From NCBI RefSeq assembly GCF_001999965.1, contig NZ_CP019646.1, forward strand, positions 3,410,001-3,474,000: a stretch of DNA of 64,000 bases, in the 5' to 3' direction. Positions 25,649 through 35,150 of the stretch are shown here, piece by piece (within the stretch, counting starts at the first letter, position 1; the number at the start of each line of letters is the position of its first letter). Source of the stretch: Limihaloglobus sulfuriphilus. GTDB taxonomy: Bacteria; Planctomycetota; Phycisphaerae; Sedimentisphaerales; Sedimentisphaeraceae. The position numbers and the translations under genes are program-made. Under the pieces are notes generated by a model. It ran no database searches. It was not told where the DNA came from and was given only the letters and a program-made list of their open reading frames with translations.

Positions 25649-27100
25649 TCAAGCGATATAAGTAGATGCAGCCGTTGAGCCGCCGCGTCCTGTCCAGTTG
25701 GTGTGGAAGAACTCGCCGCGGGGCTTGTCAACGCGTTCGTATGTGTGAGCGCCGAAGTAGTCACGCTGCGCCTGGAGCAGATTCGCCGGCAGCCTCTCGC
25801 TGCTGTAGCCGTCGAAGTAGCTCAGAGCCGAGCTCATTGCCGGCATCGGAACGCCCATGTTCACCGCTGCCGTTACAACGCGGCGCCATGAATCCTGAGC
25901 GCTTTCTACCGCGTCCTTGAAGAACGGGTCAAGCAGCAGGTTTACGATCTCGGGGTTGTTCTCGAAGGCTTCTTTGATTTTGCCCAGGAACGCCGAGCGG
26001 ATAATACAGCCGCCGCGCCACATCAGGGCGATTCCGCCGTAGTTGAGGTCCCAGCCGTATTCTGCCGCCGCCGCACGCATAAGCTGATAGCCCTGCGCAT
26101 AGCTGACGATCTTCGAGGCGTAGAGTGCCTTGCGCAGGTCCTGTATCATCTGCTTTTTGTCGCCGTCAAAAGCAGACTTCTGCTTGTTGATAATCTTGGC
26201 GGCCTGTACGCGTTCTTCCTTGAGTGCCGAGAGGCAGCGGGCGAATACAGCCTCGCCGATGAGTGTCAGCGGCTGGCCGGCGTCGAGTGCGGCGATTGCG
26301 GTCCATTTGCCGGTACCCTTCTGGCCGGCGGTGTCGAGGATCAGGTCAACTACAGCGTTGCCGTCTTCGTCCTTGTAGCCGAGTATGTCGCGTGTGATTT
26401 CGATCAGGTATGAGTCGAGCTCGCCTTCGTTCCATTCGCTGAATACATCGTGCATCTCTTCGTTGCTCATACCCAGGCCTTCTTTCATCATCTGGTACGT
26501 CTCGCAGATCATCTGCATATCGCCGTACTCGATACCGTTGTGCACCATCTTTACAAAGTGGCCTGCGCCGCCCTGGCCGACCCAGTCGCAGCACGGCTCA
26601 CCTTCGTCGGTTTGAGCGGATATCTTCTGGAATATAGGCTTGACAGGTTCCCACGCCGCGGGGCTGCCGCCGGGCATGATAGAAGGGCCGGTGAGTGCTC
26701 CCTCTTCGCCGCCGGAGACACCGGTGCCGATGTAGAGCTTGCCCTTGCTCTCGACGTATTCCATACGGCGGATTGTGTCGGGGAAGTGCGAGTTGCCGCC
26801 GTCAATGATGATGTCGCCGTCGTCAAGAAGCGGCAGAACCTGGTCGATGAACATGTCAACGGGTTTGCCCGCCTTGACCATGATCATTACCTTACGCGGT
26901 TTCGCCAGTGAGTCAACAAACTCCTCAACGCTCATAGCGCCGATGATGTTTTTGCCTTTGGCACGTCCGTTAATGAAATTTTCCACCTTTGAGGTTGTAC
27001 GGTTGTAGCATGCCACGGTGAAGCCCTTGCTTTCCATGTTAAGGATCAGGTTCTCACCCATCACCGCCAGGCCTACAACGCCAATATCTGCTTTTGCCAT
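25649..27100 (-). CDS. gnd: 6-phosphogluconate dehydrogenase, decarboxylating
   Basis: 483 residues from the ATG at 27098-27100, with GGAG about 10 nt upstream; a TTG five codons earlier is rejected because it overlaps that site. The N-terminal Rossmann fold [15 protein letters not shown], the substrate site [20 protein letters not shown] and the [14 protein letters not shown] segment are all typical. The C-terminal GRGGSTAAS tail is intact. It oxidises 6-phosphogluconate to ribulose-5-phosphate and CO2. Its place between uxaC and the larA-like gene suggests co-expression with sugar-acid catabolism. Confidence 0.95.
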   Translation of the reverse strand: MAKADIGVVGLAVMGENLILNMESKGFTVACYNRTTSKVENFINGRAKGKNIIGAMSVEEFVDSLAKPRKVMIMVKAGKPVDMFIDQVLPLLDDGDIIIDGGNSHFPDTIRRMEYVESKGKLYIGTGVSGGEEGALTGPSIMPGGSPAAWEPVKPIFQKISAQTDEGEPCCDWVGQGGAGHFVKMVHNGIEYGDMQMICETYQMMKEGLGMSNEEMHDVFSEWNEGELDSYLIEITRDILGYKDEDGNAVVDLILDTAGQKGTGKWTAIAALDAGQPLTLIGEAVFARCLSALKEERVQAAKIINKQKSAFDGDKKQMIQDLRKALYASKIVSYAQGYQLMRAAAAEYGWDLNYGGIALMWRGGCIIRSAFLGKIKEAFENNPEIVNLLLDPFFKDAVESAQDSWRRVVTAAVNMGVPMPAMSSALSYFDGYSSERLPANLLQAQRDYFGAHTYERVDKPRGEFFHTNWTGRGGSTAASTYIA

Positions 27101-27234
27101 TTTTAAGTTCTCCAAATTTAATTTTAATTTTATTTTTTTGACAGGATTACAGGATAAAAGTTATGAGTGAAGAGCTAAGAGTGAAAAGTTATGGAATTCG
27201 CTACGCTCATGGCTACCTCAATTCTTAATTCTTT

Positions 27235-28500
27235 TCACACAAATCGTTCTTTATACGCCCACAGGCCCATGCCGGGGTTTGAGATGTAGAATATCTCTTC
27301 GCCGTCAACCATGTTGAAACCGTCTTTGAGTTTCTCGGGGTTATAGCGGGCCGCCATCCGGTCAAGGTCGGCATATTTGAAATTCACGCTTTCTATCTGT
27401 TCACGGGTTAAATGCCCCGGGCAGTAGGTTACGCTGAAACGTCCCTCGCTTGAGCCGTGTATCAGATGCGCTGCGGCGCTGAGGTTGCCCTTGAGGTCGT
27501 CGGTGCTGTCAACAAGCTCAAGCACCTTCTTTGTGCCGACATAGCCGTACTTGCGGATAAGCCGGTCGATCTCTGGATCCTCGCCGAACTCGTGAAGCCC
27601 GGGAGCCAGAACGATCAGCTCGCCGCCGTCCGCCATCGCCATTCGTGTTCGGTAGATACTCTTGTTGCCCAGCCAGGTGCTTTTGAACTCTTCGGCCTCG
27701 AGATATACAACCGCTTTTTTCAGCGGCTTATCGAGCATCTGAAAATTGGTTTTCAGCGAAAGATCCGCCGCGAGGTTGAAGCACTCAACATCGTCTCCGA
27801 CAAAGAGCCCGCGGACGGCCTGGCCGGAATCTGTCGCTGCCACGACTGTTTGGACATAGACTATCGGCAGGTGCGAGGCAAAATTGTCCGAGGCATAGTT
27901 GAGCACGCGGCGTACAGGCGTATCTGCCCGTCCCATCATGCGTTCCATGCCGTAGGCTGCTCCAAGGAAGTGGCTTTTGTTGATGCCTTCCGCGCCGCCG
28001 GTGCCGACGAATATGTTTTTATTGTAGTTTGCCATGCCGACAACCTCGTGGGGCACGACCTGGCCGATTGAGAGTATCAGGTCAAACCCGCCCTCTGCCA
28101 GCAGCTTTGCCACCTGTGCCGGCCAGTCGAAATCAACACGTCCTTCGCTGACCTCGCTGATAAACTCTCCGGGCACAGTGCCGAGCGTTACAATCCCGTT
28201 TCGCCAGTCATGCACACGAAACAGCCCGTGCGGCACGCCGGGGAACATGCGGTCCATCTCGGCCTCTGTCATGGCGAAATGCGTACCCAGCGCCGGCAGG
28301 ATATCCGTTACCGTCTCGCCGTAATACTGCCATGCCAGCTTTGTCAGCTCGCCGGCACGCGAATAGAACCGTGTGATATCCGGCGGCACAATCAGCACCT
28401 TTTTACGCGGGCCCAGCTTATCAAGAGCCGCGTAAAGGCCCGCCTTGAGGTCTTCGCCGGAAAGCCGGTTGTCTTGAGAGCCATTTTTATAGTAAAGCAT
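27235..28500 (-). CDS. LarA-family (nickel-pincer racemase, DUF2088) protein
   Basis: 421 residues from the ATG at 28498-28500, which has AGAGGAA 5 nt upstream; the longer frame adds 39 unlikely residues. LarA landmarks are present: VPPDITRF near 36, PALGTH near 70, VVPHEVVGMANYNKNIF near 158-175 and NKSHFLGAAYG near 185. These cover the expected nickel-pincer histidines and lysine. LarA needs the NPN cofactor made by LarB, LarC and LarE, none of which is in this window. Family members racemise lactate or epimerise sugar acids. In a hexuronate operon an aldonate or uronate epimerase is more likely than lactate racemase. Confidence 0.82.
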   Translation of the reverse strand: MLYYKNGSQDNRLSGEDLKAGLYAALDKLGPRKKVLIVPPDITRFYSRAGELTKLAWQYYGETVTDILPALGTHFAMTEAEMDRMFPGVPHGLFRVHDWRNGIVTLGTVPGEFISEVSEGRVDFDWPAQVAKLLAEGGFDLILSIGQVVPHEVVGMANYNKNIFVGTGGAEGINKSHFLGAAYGMERMMGRADTPVRRVLNYASDNFASHLPIVYVQTVVAATDSGQAVRGLFVGDDVECFNLAADLSLKTNFQMLDKPLKKAVVYLEAEEFKSTWLGNKSIYRTRMAMADGGELIVLAPGLHEFGEDPEIDRLIRKYGYVGTKKVLELVDSTDDLKGNLSAAAHLIHGSSEGRFSVTYCPGHLTREQIESVNFKYADLDRMAARYNPEKLKDGFNMVDGEEIFYISNPGMGLWAYKERFV

Positions 28501-28551
28501 ATTTTCCTCTGATTTTTCTATCCGCAGATTTTCGCAGATTATTTCTTCGCA

Positions 28552-28641
28552 GGTCGGCCATCCCTGGCCGACACTAAAATATGCCAACCGTCCTCGGCCG
28601 ACATTAAAACAGGTCAACCATCTCCGGTTGACATGAAAATG
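28552..28641. repeat. Three tandem hairpin repeats of about 30 bp
   Basis: Units at 28552-28582, 28583-28611 and 28612-28641 each contain an inverted repeat (for example GTCGGCCA/TGGCCGAC, GGTCAACC/GGTTGACA) followed by an A-rich tail like ACATTAAAAC. The units differ in the stem but keep pairing. They lie upstream of the larA-like gene, between it and the SDR gene, and are non-coding. Confidence 0.75.
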
Positions 28642-28818
28642 ACAAGCGGGGATGCTTGCCCTACTTAACTCTTAACTTTTTAATCATGTCTATTTTATTT
28701 ATCTCAAATCTGAAATATCAAATTTCAAATTGAGAAAATTCGTGAATTTTCTCTACAATCGGGCCACAGCCCGGGGCCGCTCACTAATGCCTATTGCCTG
28801 CTGCCTAATGCCTGCTTA
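28642..28818. other. Spacer with degenerate repeats inside the hexuronate cluster
   Basis: Contains a GGCAAGC/GCTTGTC-type hairpin (about 28642-28661), a palindrome GAAAATTCGTGAATTTTC near 28735 and the repeated word TGCCT(A/G) near 28790-28812. No gene. Because of this 318-bp gap the SDR gene may have its own transcript end, or the larA-like gene its own promoter. Confidence 0.5.
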
Positions 28819-29634
28819 TCACACTCCGCCGAAGGCGCTGTATCCGCCGTCAACGGGCACTACTACGCCGGTAACGAACTTCGCCGCCTCGCTTATCAGC
28901 CATATTAGTGTTCCGCTGAGCTCTTCTGCCTCGCCGAACCTGCCCATGGGCGTATGGTCAACGATGCTCTGGCCGCGGGGGGTGAAATCGCCGGTCTTCT
29001 CGTCTGTTACGAGGAATCTGTTCTGATCAGTTATAAAGAACCCCGGCGCGATGGCGTTGACGCGTATCTTGTCAGAGTAGTTCTGGCACATATGCACCGC
29101 CAGCCACTGTGTAAAGTTGCTCACCGCGGCCTTGGCGGCAGAGTATGCCGGTATCTTGGTCAGCGGCTTGAACGCGTTCATGCTGGAGATATTGATGATA
29201 ACTCCGCTTCCGGCATCTGCCATGACCTTGCCGAAGACCTGCGTCGGCAGGAGTGTTCCCAGAAAGTTCAGGTCAAAGACAAACTTGATTGCTTCTGCGG
29301 GGATGTCAAACAGCGGCATATCAGGGCCTGTAGTAGCGGATTTATGGTTCCCGCCGGCACCGTTTATCAGGACATCACAGCCGCCGAATGCCTTCATTAC
29401 TTCGTCTTTGGCGGCAATGATCGATTCCTTGTCCAGCACATCGCACTTGACCGCGACGGCATTTCCGCCGACTGAACGGATCTGATGGGCGACTTCTTCG
29501 GCGGCGTCGAAATTCCGGTCAAGTATCGCCACGTTGGCTCCTGCCAGCCCTACAGCTCTGGCCATCGAGCCGCAAAGCACGCCGCCGGCTCCTGTTATAG
29601 CAATGTTCTTTCCTTTTACGTCAAATTCGTTCAT
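28819..29634 (-). CDS. uxuB: SDR-family D-mannonate oxidoreductase (UxuB/YjmF type)
   Basis: A 271-residue short-chain dehydrogenase. The cofactor loop TGAGGVLCGSMA (about 14-25) with the unusual GVLCG is typical of the Bacillus YjmF-type mannonate oxidoreductase rather than the long-chain E. coli UxuB. Catalytic residues: ISSMNAF serine near 150 and YSAAKAA (Tyr-x3-Lys) near 164-168. It reduces D-fructuronate to D-mannonate with NAD(P)H, the step after UxaC. It is the first gene of the minus-strand cluster with AGAGGAA before its ATG. Mannonate dehydratase is not in the window. An SDR acting on another sugar acid is possible. Confidence 0.78.
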   Translation of the reverse strand: MNEFDVKGKNIAITGAGGVLCGSMARAVGLAGANVAILDRNFDAAEEVAHQIRSVGGNAVAVKCDVLDKESIIAAKDEVMKAFGGCDVLINGAGGNHKSATTGPDMPLFDIPAEAIKFVFDLNFLGTLLPTQVFGKVMADAGSGVIINISSMNAFKPLTKIPAYSAAKAAVSNFTQWLAVHMCQNYSDKIRVNAIAPGFFITDQNRFLVTDEKTGDFTPRGQSIVDHTPMGRFGEAEELSGTLIWLISEAAKFVTGVVVPVDGGYSAFGGV

Positions 29635-29655
29635 GGTTCATTCCTCTTTAAATAG

Positions 29656-29677
29656 GCGGTGGTAGAATAAATACCGC
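29656..29677. promoter_or_regulatory. Possible operator upstream of the hexuronate cluster
   Basis: An inverted repeat GCGGT-N12-ACCGC that also contains GGTA-N7-TACC lies 22-43 bp upstream of the uxuB start. The GGT...ACC symmetry resembles GntR-type (UxuR/ExuR/FadR) operators. No regulator gene is adjacent, so the assignment is weak. Confidence 0.3.
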
Positions 29678-30005
29678 AAGAAATTAAAAATTTAATTTAT
29701 CGACACTCGAAATAATTATTATTCTATCAGCTTGCCAAACAAAATCCAACCTTTTATTATTTAATTTATCACGTTTACAATAAAGAGTTTACAGGCATGT
29801 CGAAATAATTCAAGGCGTTTTGTGCAGATAGTAATGATGGATTTTGTAAAATGCCTGTTGAGCACTATCTTCTCACTGCTGAGGCGGTCTAAAATCATTT
29901 AGGGAGTGATGTTTTTTGTTTTTTTCTTGTAATTCCTGCTGAAACAAGGAATAATGATTAAAGTGCCAAAGCGATTTTCTAACAGATTAAAACAAGGAGA
30001 GAAAA
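29678..30005. other. Divergent intergenic region
   Basis: AT-rich, between the divergent uxuB and GLUG-1 genes. It should carry both promoters, but no pair of hexamers with good spacing stands out. A ribosome site (AAGGAGAG) precedes the GLUG-1 ATG. Confidence 0.5.
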
Positions 30006-31943
30006 ATGAAAAAGACAAGCATCGTCACTGCTGCCCTGTTTCTTGCCGGAACACTAACAGCCGGACTTAATATCACACTAAGTGATTTGCAGACGGATTC
30101 AATGGGGTATTATTATGAGTACGAGCTGACATACGCCGACATGTACAACACCTCGCAGTTCTTCAGCGATTTGGATTCCAGCTCCAACATCTCTGTTTAT
30201 ACGGCGACCAGCAAGTATCCACGCTATATCTATGCCGACACCGGCACCAACGCAGCACAGCTGGAATATACATTTGATTTTTCAAACATCACCATCGGCT
30301 CGGAAAACTACAGAGCGGGAATCAAGAGTTTTGATATACGTGACAGCCTTACAATGTCAAATAATGGCGTGGGGACTGAAGAATCAACCGCTTTTACAGG
30401 CTGGAGCATCAACGGTTATAATTATAATACAATAGCTCAGGGCGCAACCCCCAGCCACGGCACGGAGACTTTTCCCGGAACAACTTCAGTTGGTTTTGGT
30501 GGATTCATCCAGAAATTCTACTACAAGGTAGAGTTCACAAACAGCAAGGGCGACTTTAACGGTTTTGATCAGCAGCTCAACCAGTGGAACAGTCAGACAT
30601 TCTTAACAGATGATTGGTTTAAAGTAACTGTACGCCTTGACCTCACCGCACCGGAGGGTACCTATGACGGCGGAAGCGGGTTTTATGCAGATCCATACCA
30701 GATAGCCACACCCCAGCAGCTCGATGCGATCAGGTATTATCCGCAAGACTGGGACAAATATTTTGTCCTTACCGCCGATATCGATATGAGCGGCTATTCG
30801 TATGACACCGCCCTGATAGCCTACGATACGGTTTCAGGTAATTCTGGTTTTGACGGTGAACAGTTTACTGGTAACTTCAATGGAGATGGCCATACTATCA
30901 GCAACCTGAATCTCGGCTCGGATAACGCTTCTTTTGCAGGTCTTTTCGGAGAGGTTTACAGCAGCGGCGAGATATCAAACCTAAACCTCGAAAATGCAAG
31001 AATTAAGGGTAAATATGCAGGCTGTGTGACCGGTTCTAATCTGGGCAGTATCAGTAATTGCAAAGTTAACGGCAGCGTATGCGGGGCTAATACGATAGGT
31101 TTAATAACCGGTTACAATGATGGTCCAATTGAAGACTGCTCAGCGGAAGGTACATGTACAGCAAAGAGTACGGTTGGCGGAATATGCGGGGTAAACTGGG
31201 GATGGATTCGCCGGTGCAGCTCAAAGGGCAGCTTCACAGCTTTGGTTACAGGCTGCGGCGGGATTTGCGGCAGCAACAGTATGCTGCTGGAGAATTGTCG
31301 GGCAAACGCCAATGTATCTGCGGGAACCTATGCGGGCGGAATAGCCGGTTTTAATAGTTATTCAAATTTCAGAAATACTGAAATCAATAATTGCTATTCA
31401 AACTGCCGGGTGGTTGTTAGTGACAATGATGGTGTAGCCGGCGGCTTTACCGGGCAGAATGTGTCAACTGTAATCAATTGCTACAGCGCATCAGAGGTAT
31501 GTGTCCTGTCAGATAGTTTTACAGGTTTTATAGGAAGTTTTGCAGGCCGCGACGACTCTAATGAGACTGAACCGACGGCATCATACACAGCCTGCTTCTG
31601 TGATTGGCAGGTTGCCGGTCTAACTGATGCAGTGGGTGATTCCGGAGGCGGCGTATTTCCTGATCCCGATCCTTTTGGAATAGTATCCATGAATACCACA
31701 ACTCTTAAGGCAAAAGTTTTCTACACATCCAACGGATGGGACTTTGTCGGCGAGAGCGTTAACGGAGATGAAGATATCTGGAACATCATAGAAAACGAGA
31801 CTTATCCTCGGTTTGCGGACGAATGTATCGCTCCGCCTGCGGGAGATATTAACGGCGACTGCGTATATGATATGCTCGACATGGCACAAACCGCATCGGG
31901 CTGGCTTGATTGCGGCATGATAACACAAAATATGTGTCCTTAA
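30006..31943 (+). CDS. Secreted GLUG-repeat protein with dockerin-like tail, paralogue 1
   Basis: A 645-residue exported protein. Signal peptide at residues 1-19 (SIVTAALFLAGTLTAG). A novel N-terminal domain (about 20-210) has the pattern ITLSDLQ, YYYEYELTYADM, and FDQQLNQWN. A linker APEGTYDGGSG leads to a beta-helix of GLUG motifs (about 290-560; repeats like SNCKVNGSVCGANTIGLITGYN). The C-terminus GDINGDCVYDMLDMAQTASGWL resembles half a type I dockerin (calcium loop DxNxDxxxD). First of three tandem copies. Probably a surface or adhesion protein; GLUG proteins are common in gut and marine polysaccharide degraders, but the ligand is unknown. Confidence 0.82.
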   Translation: MKKTSIVTAALFLAGTLTAGLNITLSDLQTDSMGYYYEYELTYADMYNTSQFFSDLDSSSNISVYTATSKYPRYIYADTGTNAAQLEYTFDFSNITIGSENYRAGIKSFDIRDSLTMSNNGVGTEESTAFTGWSINGYNYNTIAQGATPSHGTETFPGTTSVGFGGFIQKFYYKVEFTNSKGDFNGFDQQLNQWNSQTFLTDDWFKVTVRLDLTAPEGTYDGGSGFYADPYQIATPQQLDAIRYYPQDWDKYFVLTADIDMSGYSYDTALIAYDTVSGNSGFDGEQFTGNFNGDGHTISNLNLGSDNASFAGLFGEVYSSGEISNLNLENARIKGKYAGCVTGSNLGSISNCKVNGSVCGANTIGLITGYNDGPIEDCSAEGTCTAKSTVGGICGVNWGWIRRCSSKGSFTALVTGCGGICGSNSMLLENCRANANVSAGTYAGGIAGFNSYSNFRNTEINNCYSNCRVVVSDNDGVAGGFTGQNVSTVINCYSASEVCVLSDSFTGFIGSFAGRDDSNETEPTASYTACFCDWQVAGLTDAVGDSGGGVFPDPDPFGIVSMNTTTLKAKVFYTSNGWDFVGESVNGDEDIWNIIENETYPRFADECIAPPAGDINGDCVYDMLDMAQTASGWLDCGMITQNMCP

Positions 31944-31976
31944 ATTCAAAAAAAGTTTTTATAAGAGGAATGAGCT

Positions 31977-33914
31977 ATGAAAAAGACAGTATTATTAACA
32001 ACATTGCTTACCTTTTGCAGCGTAATTTTCGCAGGGCTGACCATTGACCCCGGAGATATTCAGTGGAGTGAAACAGATGGGCATTATTACGAATACACGC
32101 TGACGTATGCGGATATGGCTTCCGGCTCACTCAAGTTTCAAAAAGACACCGAATTCGCTTCAAATGTCGAGGTTCAAGACCCCATAAGCGGAAACCGGTA
32201 CGTACAGGCTGCAGCCGGCACTAACATAGCTCAATTCGGCTACGAATTTGACTTCTCTAACGTACAGATAGCCTGGGGGATACATGTTCACGATGTGGTG
32301 ATAACGTCTGTCGAACTGCGAGACAAATTCACCCTCTCAAATAACACCTTCCACAGTGAAGCCACTTCAGCGGCATCAAAGTACAGTTTCAACGGCAGTA
32401 CATTTACCACTTTTACTACAGCCGCGACACCATATTCGGGAAGTCAAACATTTTACGGGAATGATACGATCGAAGCATCTGGTCGGCCCGATTCTTTCTA
32501 TTATTCATGCCGATTTGTCAATAGCAAGGGAGATGCCAACGGATTCGACCAACATCTCAATCAGTGGAATCCGCAAGGTACGCTCTCAAAGGACGGTTTC
32601 AAAGTTAAAATATACCTGGATCTGAGAGCCCCTGCCGGCACTTATGACGGCGGAGACGGCAGTGCGTCCAACCCTTACCAGATCGCTACAGCCGCTCAGC
32701 TTGACGCGATGGGAAATTATTCCAGCGACTGGGACAATTCTTTCGAGCTCACCGCTGATATCGACATGACCGGCTGGGATTACAATCTGGCACTTATATC
32801 TGCTAATGAAATTGAGGGACAAAGTTATACCGGTACAAAATTCAGCGGTTCATTCGATGGAAACGGCCACACAGTGAGCAACCTGAAAATATCAGCCGAA
32901 GGTGACTATGCATTTGTAGGATTATTCGGATATATTGACGAGACAGGCACAATTGAAAACCTAAAACTTGACAACGTGCACATCAAGGGATTGCTCTATT
33001 GCGGAGGAATATGCGGAATTAATAAGGGCGACATAAACAACTGCAGAGTTGCCGGAACAGTAGAAGCTCAGGAAGATGCTGGTTTGTTTTCCGGATACAA
33101 TCATACTGAAGGAAGTATTACGAATTCTCACTCAATCGGATACTGCATCAGCAGTCTCGATTTTGCCGGTGGTTTTACCAGCTATAATTATGGCACTATA
33201 ACCGGTTGCTCATCAGGTGGATATGTTACAGCAAACCGGTTTTCAGGAGGTTTTGTAACTGTTAATGAGGGCACAATAGAAAACTGCTTCACAACAGCAA
33301 ATGTACATGCAAACGAACATGCCGGCGGTTTTCTTGTTGAAAACGATGGAATCATTAACAACTGCTATTCGAGAGGAATTGTATCGGTTCTCAATGATAG
33401 TCTCATAGCCGGCTTTACCGCAGCAAACTTTGGGGTTATATCAAATTGCTATACAGCCTGCAGATTGATACTGCCCTATGCTTTCGGCGGCGGGGCAGGG
33501 GGCTTTTGCGGCAGTGATGATTCTAATGCAACCGGCGGAACCGTAGATGCAGAATATAACTCATGTTTCTGGGATACAACCACAACCGGCACAAATGACG
33601 GCGTGTATAACTCCGGCGGAGAATCTCAGCCGGAAGCCGATCCTGCCGGAATTACCGGACTTTCCACCGCAACAATGATGGTAAGCGGTGTATATACAAG
33701 CCAGGGCTGGGACTTTGTCGGCGAGACCGCTAACGGTACCGATTATATCTGGAACATAATCGAGGGCCAAACCTACCCGCGGTTTGCGGACGAATGTATC
33801 GCCCCGCCGGCAGGCGACGTCAACGGCGACTGCGTATATGACATGATTGATATTGCCCAAACAGCATCCGGCTGGCTTGAGTGCGGCATGATAACACAGA
33901 ACATGTGCCCTTAG
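31977..33914 (+). CDS. Secreted GLUG-repeat protein with dockerin-like tail, paralogue 2
   Basis: 645 residues, exactly the length of paralogue 1, with the same order: signal peptide (VLLTTLLTFCSVIFAG), N-terminal domain (ITDPGDIQ-like start, YYEYTLTYADM, FDQHLNQWN), APAGTYDGGDG linker, GLUG beta-helix and dockerin-like GDVNGDCVYDMIDIAQTASGWL. The last 25 residues are nearly the same as in paralogue 1, while the repeat region has diverged. AGAGGAATGAGCT precedes the ATG, 33 bp after paralogue 1, so they form one transcript. Confidence 0.82.
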   Translation: MKKTVLLTTLLTFCSVIFAGLTIDPGDIQWSETDGHYYEYTLTYADMASGSLKFQKDTEFASNVEVQDPISGNRYVQAAAGTNIAQFGYEFDFSNVQIAWGIHVHDVVITSVELRDKFTLSNNTFHSEATSAASKYSFNGSTFTTFTTAATPYSGSQTFYGNDTIEASGRPDSFYYSCRFVNSKGDANGFDQHLNQWNPQGTLSKDGFKVKIYLDLRAPAGTYDGGDGSASNPYQIATAAQLDAMGNYSSDWDNSFELTADIDMTGWDYNLALISANEIEGQSYTGTKFSGSFDGNGHTVSNLKISAEGDYAFVGLFGYIDETGTIENLKLDNVHIKGLLYCGGICGINKGDINNCRVAGTVEAQEDAGLFSGYNHTEGSITNSHSIGYCISSLDFAGGFTSYNYGTITGCSSGGYVTANRFSGGFVTVNEGTIENCFTTANVHANEHAGGFLVENDGIINNCYSRGIVSVLNDSLIAGFTAANFGVISNCYTACRLILPYAFGGGAGGFCGSDDSNATGGTVDAEYNSCFWDTTTTGTNDGVYNSGGESQPEADPAGITGLSTATMMVSGVYTSQGWDFVGETANGTDYIWNIIEGQTYPRFADECIAPPAGDVNGDCVYDMIDIAQTASGWLECGMITQNMCP

Positions 33915-34022
33915 GCGGCCGCCATGGTGTATTCAAACTGATTAAACAGGCCTGTGGTAGTCGTCGATTGTGGATGTTTACCGGTCTCGAAATAAAATTA
34001 AATAAATAGAAATGGTTCAACT

Positions 34023-34820
34023 ATGAAGTTCTTTGCAACACTGGTGTTTTTTGTACTGTTTACGACATCTCTACCGGCGGCAATTACTATCACCGCCGGT
34101 GATATACAACAGGATGACGATGGGTATTACTATGAATATGAGCTGACCTACGGTGATATGGCAAACTCCAACAAGCTGTTAAATGATGCGTATTCCCATT
34201 CTAATATATCTGTAATTGCTCCTGCAATTATGCGATCTGACAGATATATTGTGGCAGATGCCGGCGAAACAAGTGCAGCGATTGTGTATGAGTTTGACTT
34301 TACCTCTGTTATCGTAGATGGTTTAATTCTAACAATCAAATCTGTAGATATACGCGATACCGTAACCATGTTTAACAATGCTTCCGGCAACGAAACCTCT
34401 ACGGTTGCAACTAAGTGGAGTGTGAATAACAGTTCTTATACAACCTTGAGATCTGTTTCAACTCCTGCCAGTGGTTCAACCACTTCCCCCTTCACAACAT
34501 TGGAGATCCTGACCGGTCAAGATCAGAAATTTTATTACCGTGTAAGCTTTAGCAATTCCAAATACGATGCCAACGGTTTTGATGCCGGTTTGAACCAGTG
34601 GAACAGGCAGGGAAACACTTCCAGCGATCATTTTAAGGTTACGGTACGTTTTACAGGTACCGCACCTGCGGGTACCTACGGGGGTGGCTATGGCACGGAT
34701 GCGAGCCCTTATCTTATAGAAACTCCCGCTCAACTTAACGCTATGAATTCGTATCCGATCGACTGGGATAAGAGCTTTAAACTTGCAGCCGATATTGATA
34801 TGAGCGGCTATAAGTACTGA
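34023..34820 (+). pseudogene. GLUG-repeat paralogue 3, 5' fragment cut by the IS
   Basis: 265 residues with signal peptide (FATLVFFVLFTTSLPAA), the shared N-terminal domain (ITITAGDIQ, YYYEYELTYGDM, FDAGLNQWN) and the APAGTYGGGYG linker. It ends at DIDMSGYKY followed by TGA, where both paralogues run on with (D/N)xAL. The TGA belongs to the inserted element. The fragment could still be exported as a truncated N-terminal domain. Confidence 0.88.
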
Positions 34821-34832
34821 TATGGAACGACC
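34821..34832 (+). repeat. IS subterminal inverted repeat, left
   Basis: TATGGAACGACC; exact reverse complement of 36415-36426. Confidence 0.9.
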
Positions 34833-34834
34833 TT

Positions 34835-35150
34835 TGTCAATAGTTTTAATGAGATTATATTTACTTTTTTTTAAATTTTACATATCTTATTTTAATGACG
34901 CATGATAGCGTGGGATTCTTCGACGTTGATTCAGTCTGATATACGTGGATTAGCTTTTGGCCAGAGCCGACATTGAAATACTCCGTCGCAAACCTTGCTT
35001 TCTACGGGCATGAGTCAGACTTACCGATAAGGCATATCTGTCATATAGGACAATCGCAAGTGGTTTTTTCGTACCCACGCCACCATTTGTCATGTTTTTC
35101 TGTATTAAATTTTAAATGTTTTTTTCCCAGGGTGATAAAAAGTATATGAA
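34835..35150 (-). ncRNA. Candidate bridge/seek RNA region of the IS
   Basis: About 316 bp of non-coding DNA lie downstream of the transposase stop, against only about 100 bp upstream of its start. In the IS1111 group the guide (bridge or seek) RNA is encoded in this downstream arm. Stem-loop pieces are visible by eye, such as GTGG/CCAC around 35060-35085. RNA ends and guide loops were not determined. Confidence 0.5.

Noticed and set aside
28552-28641. CRISPR-like array
   Set aside because: Units are adjacent without spacers, the repeat itself varies, and no cas genes are present.
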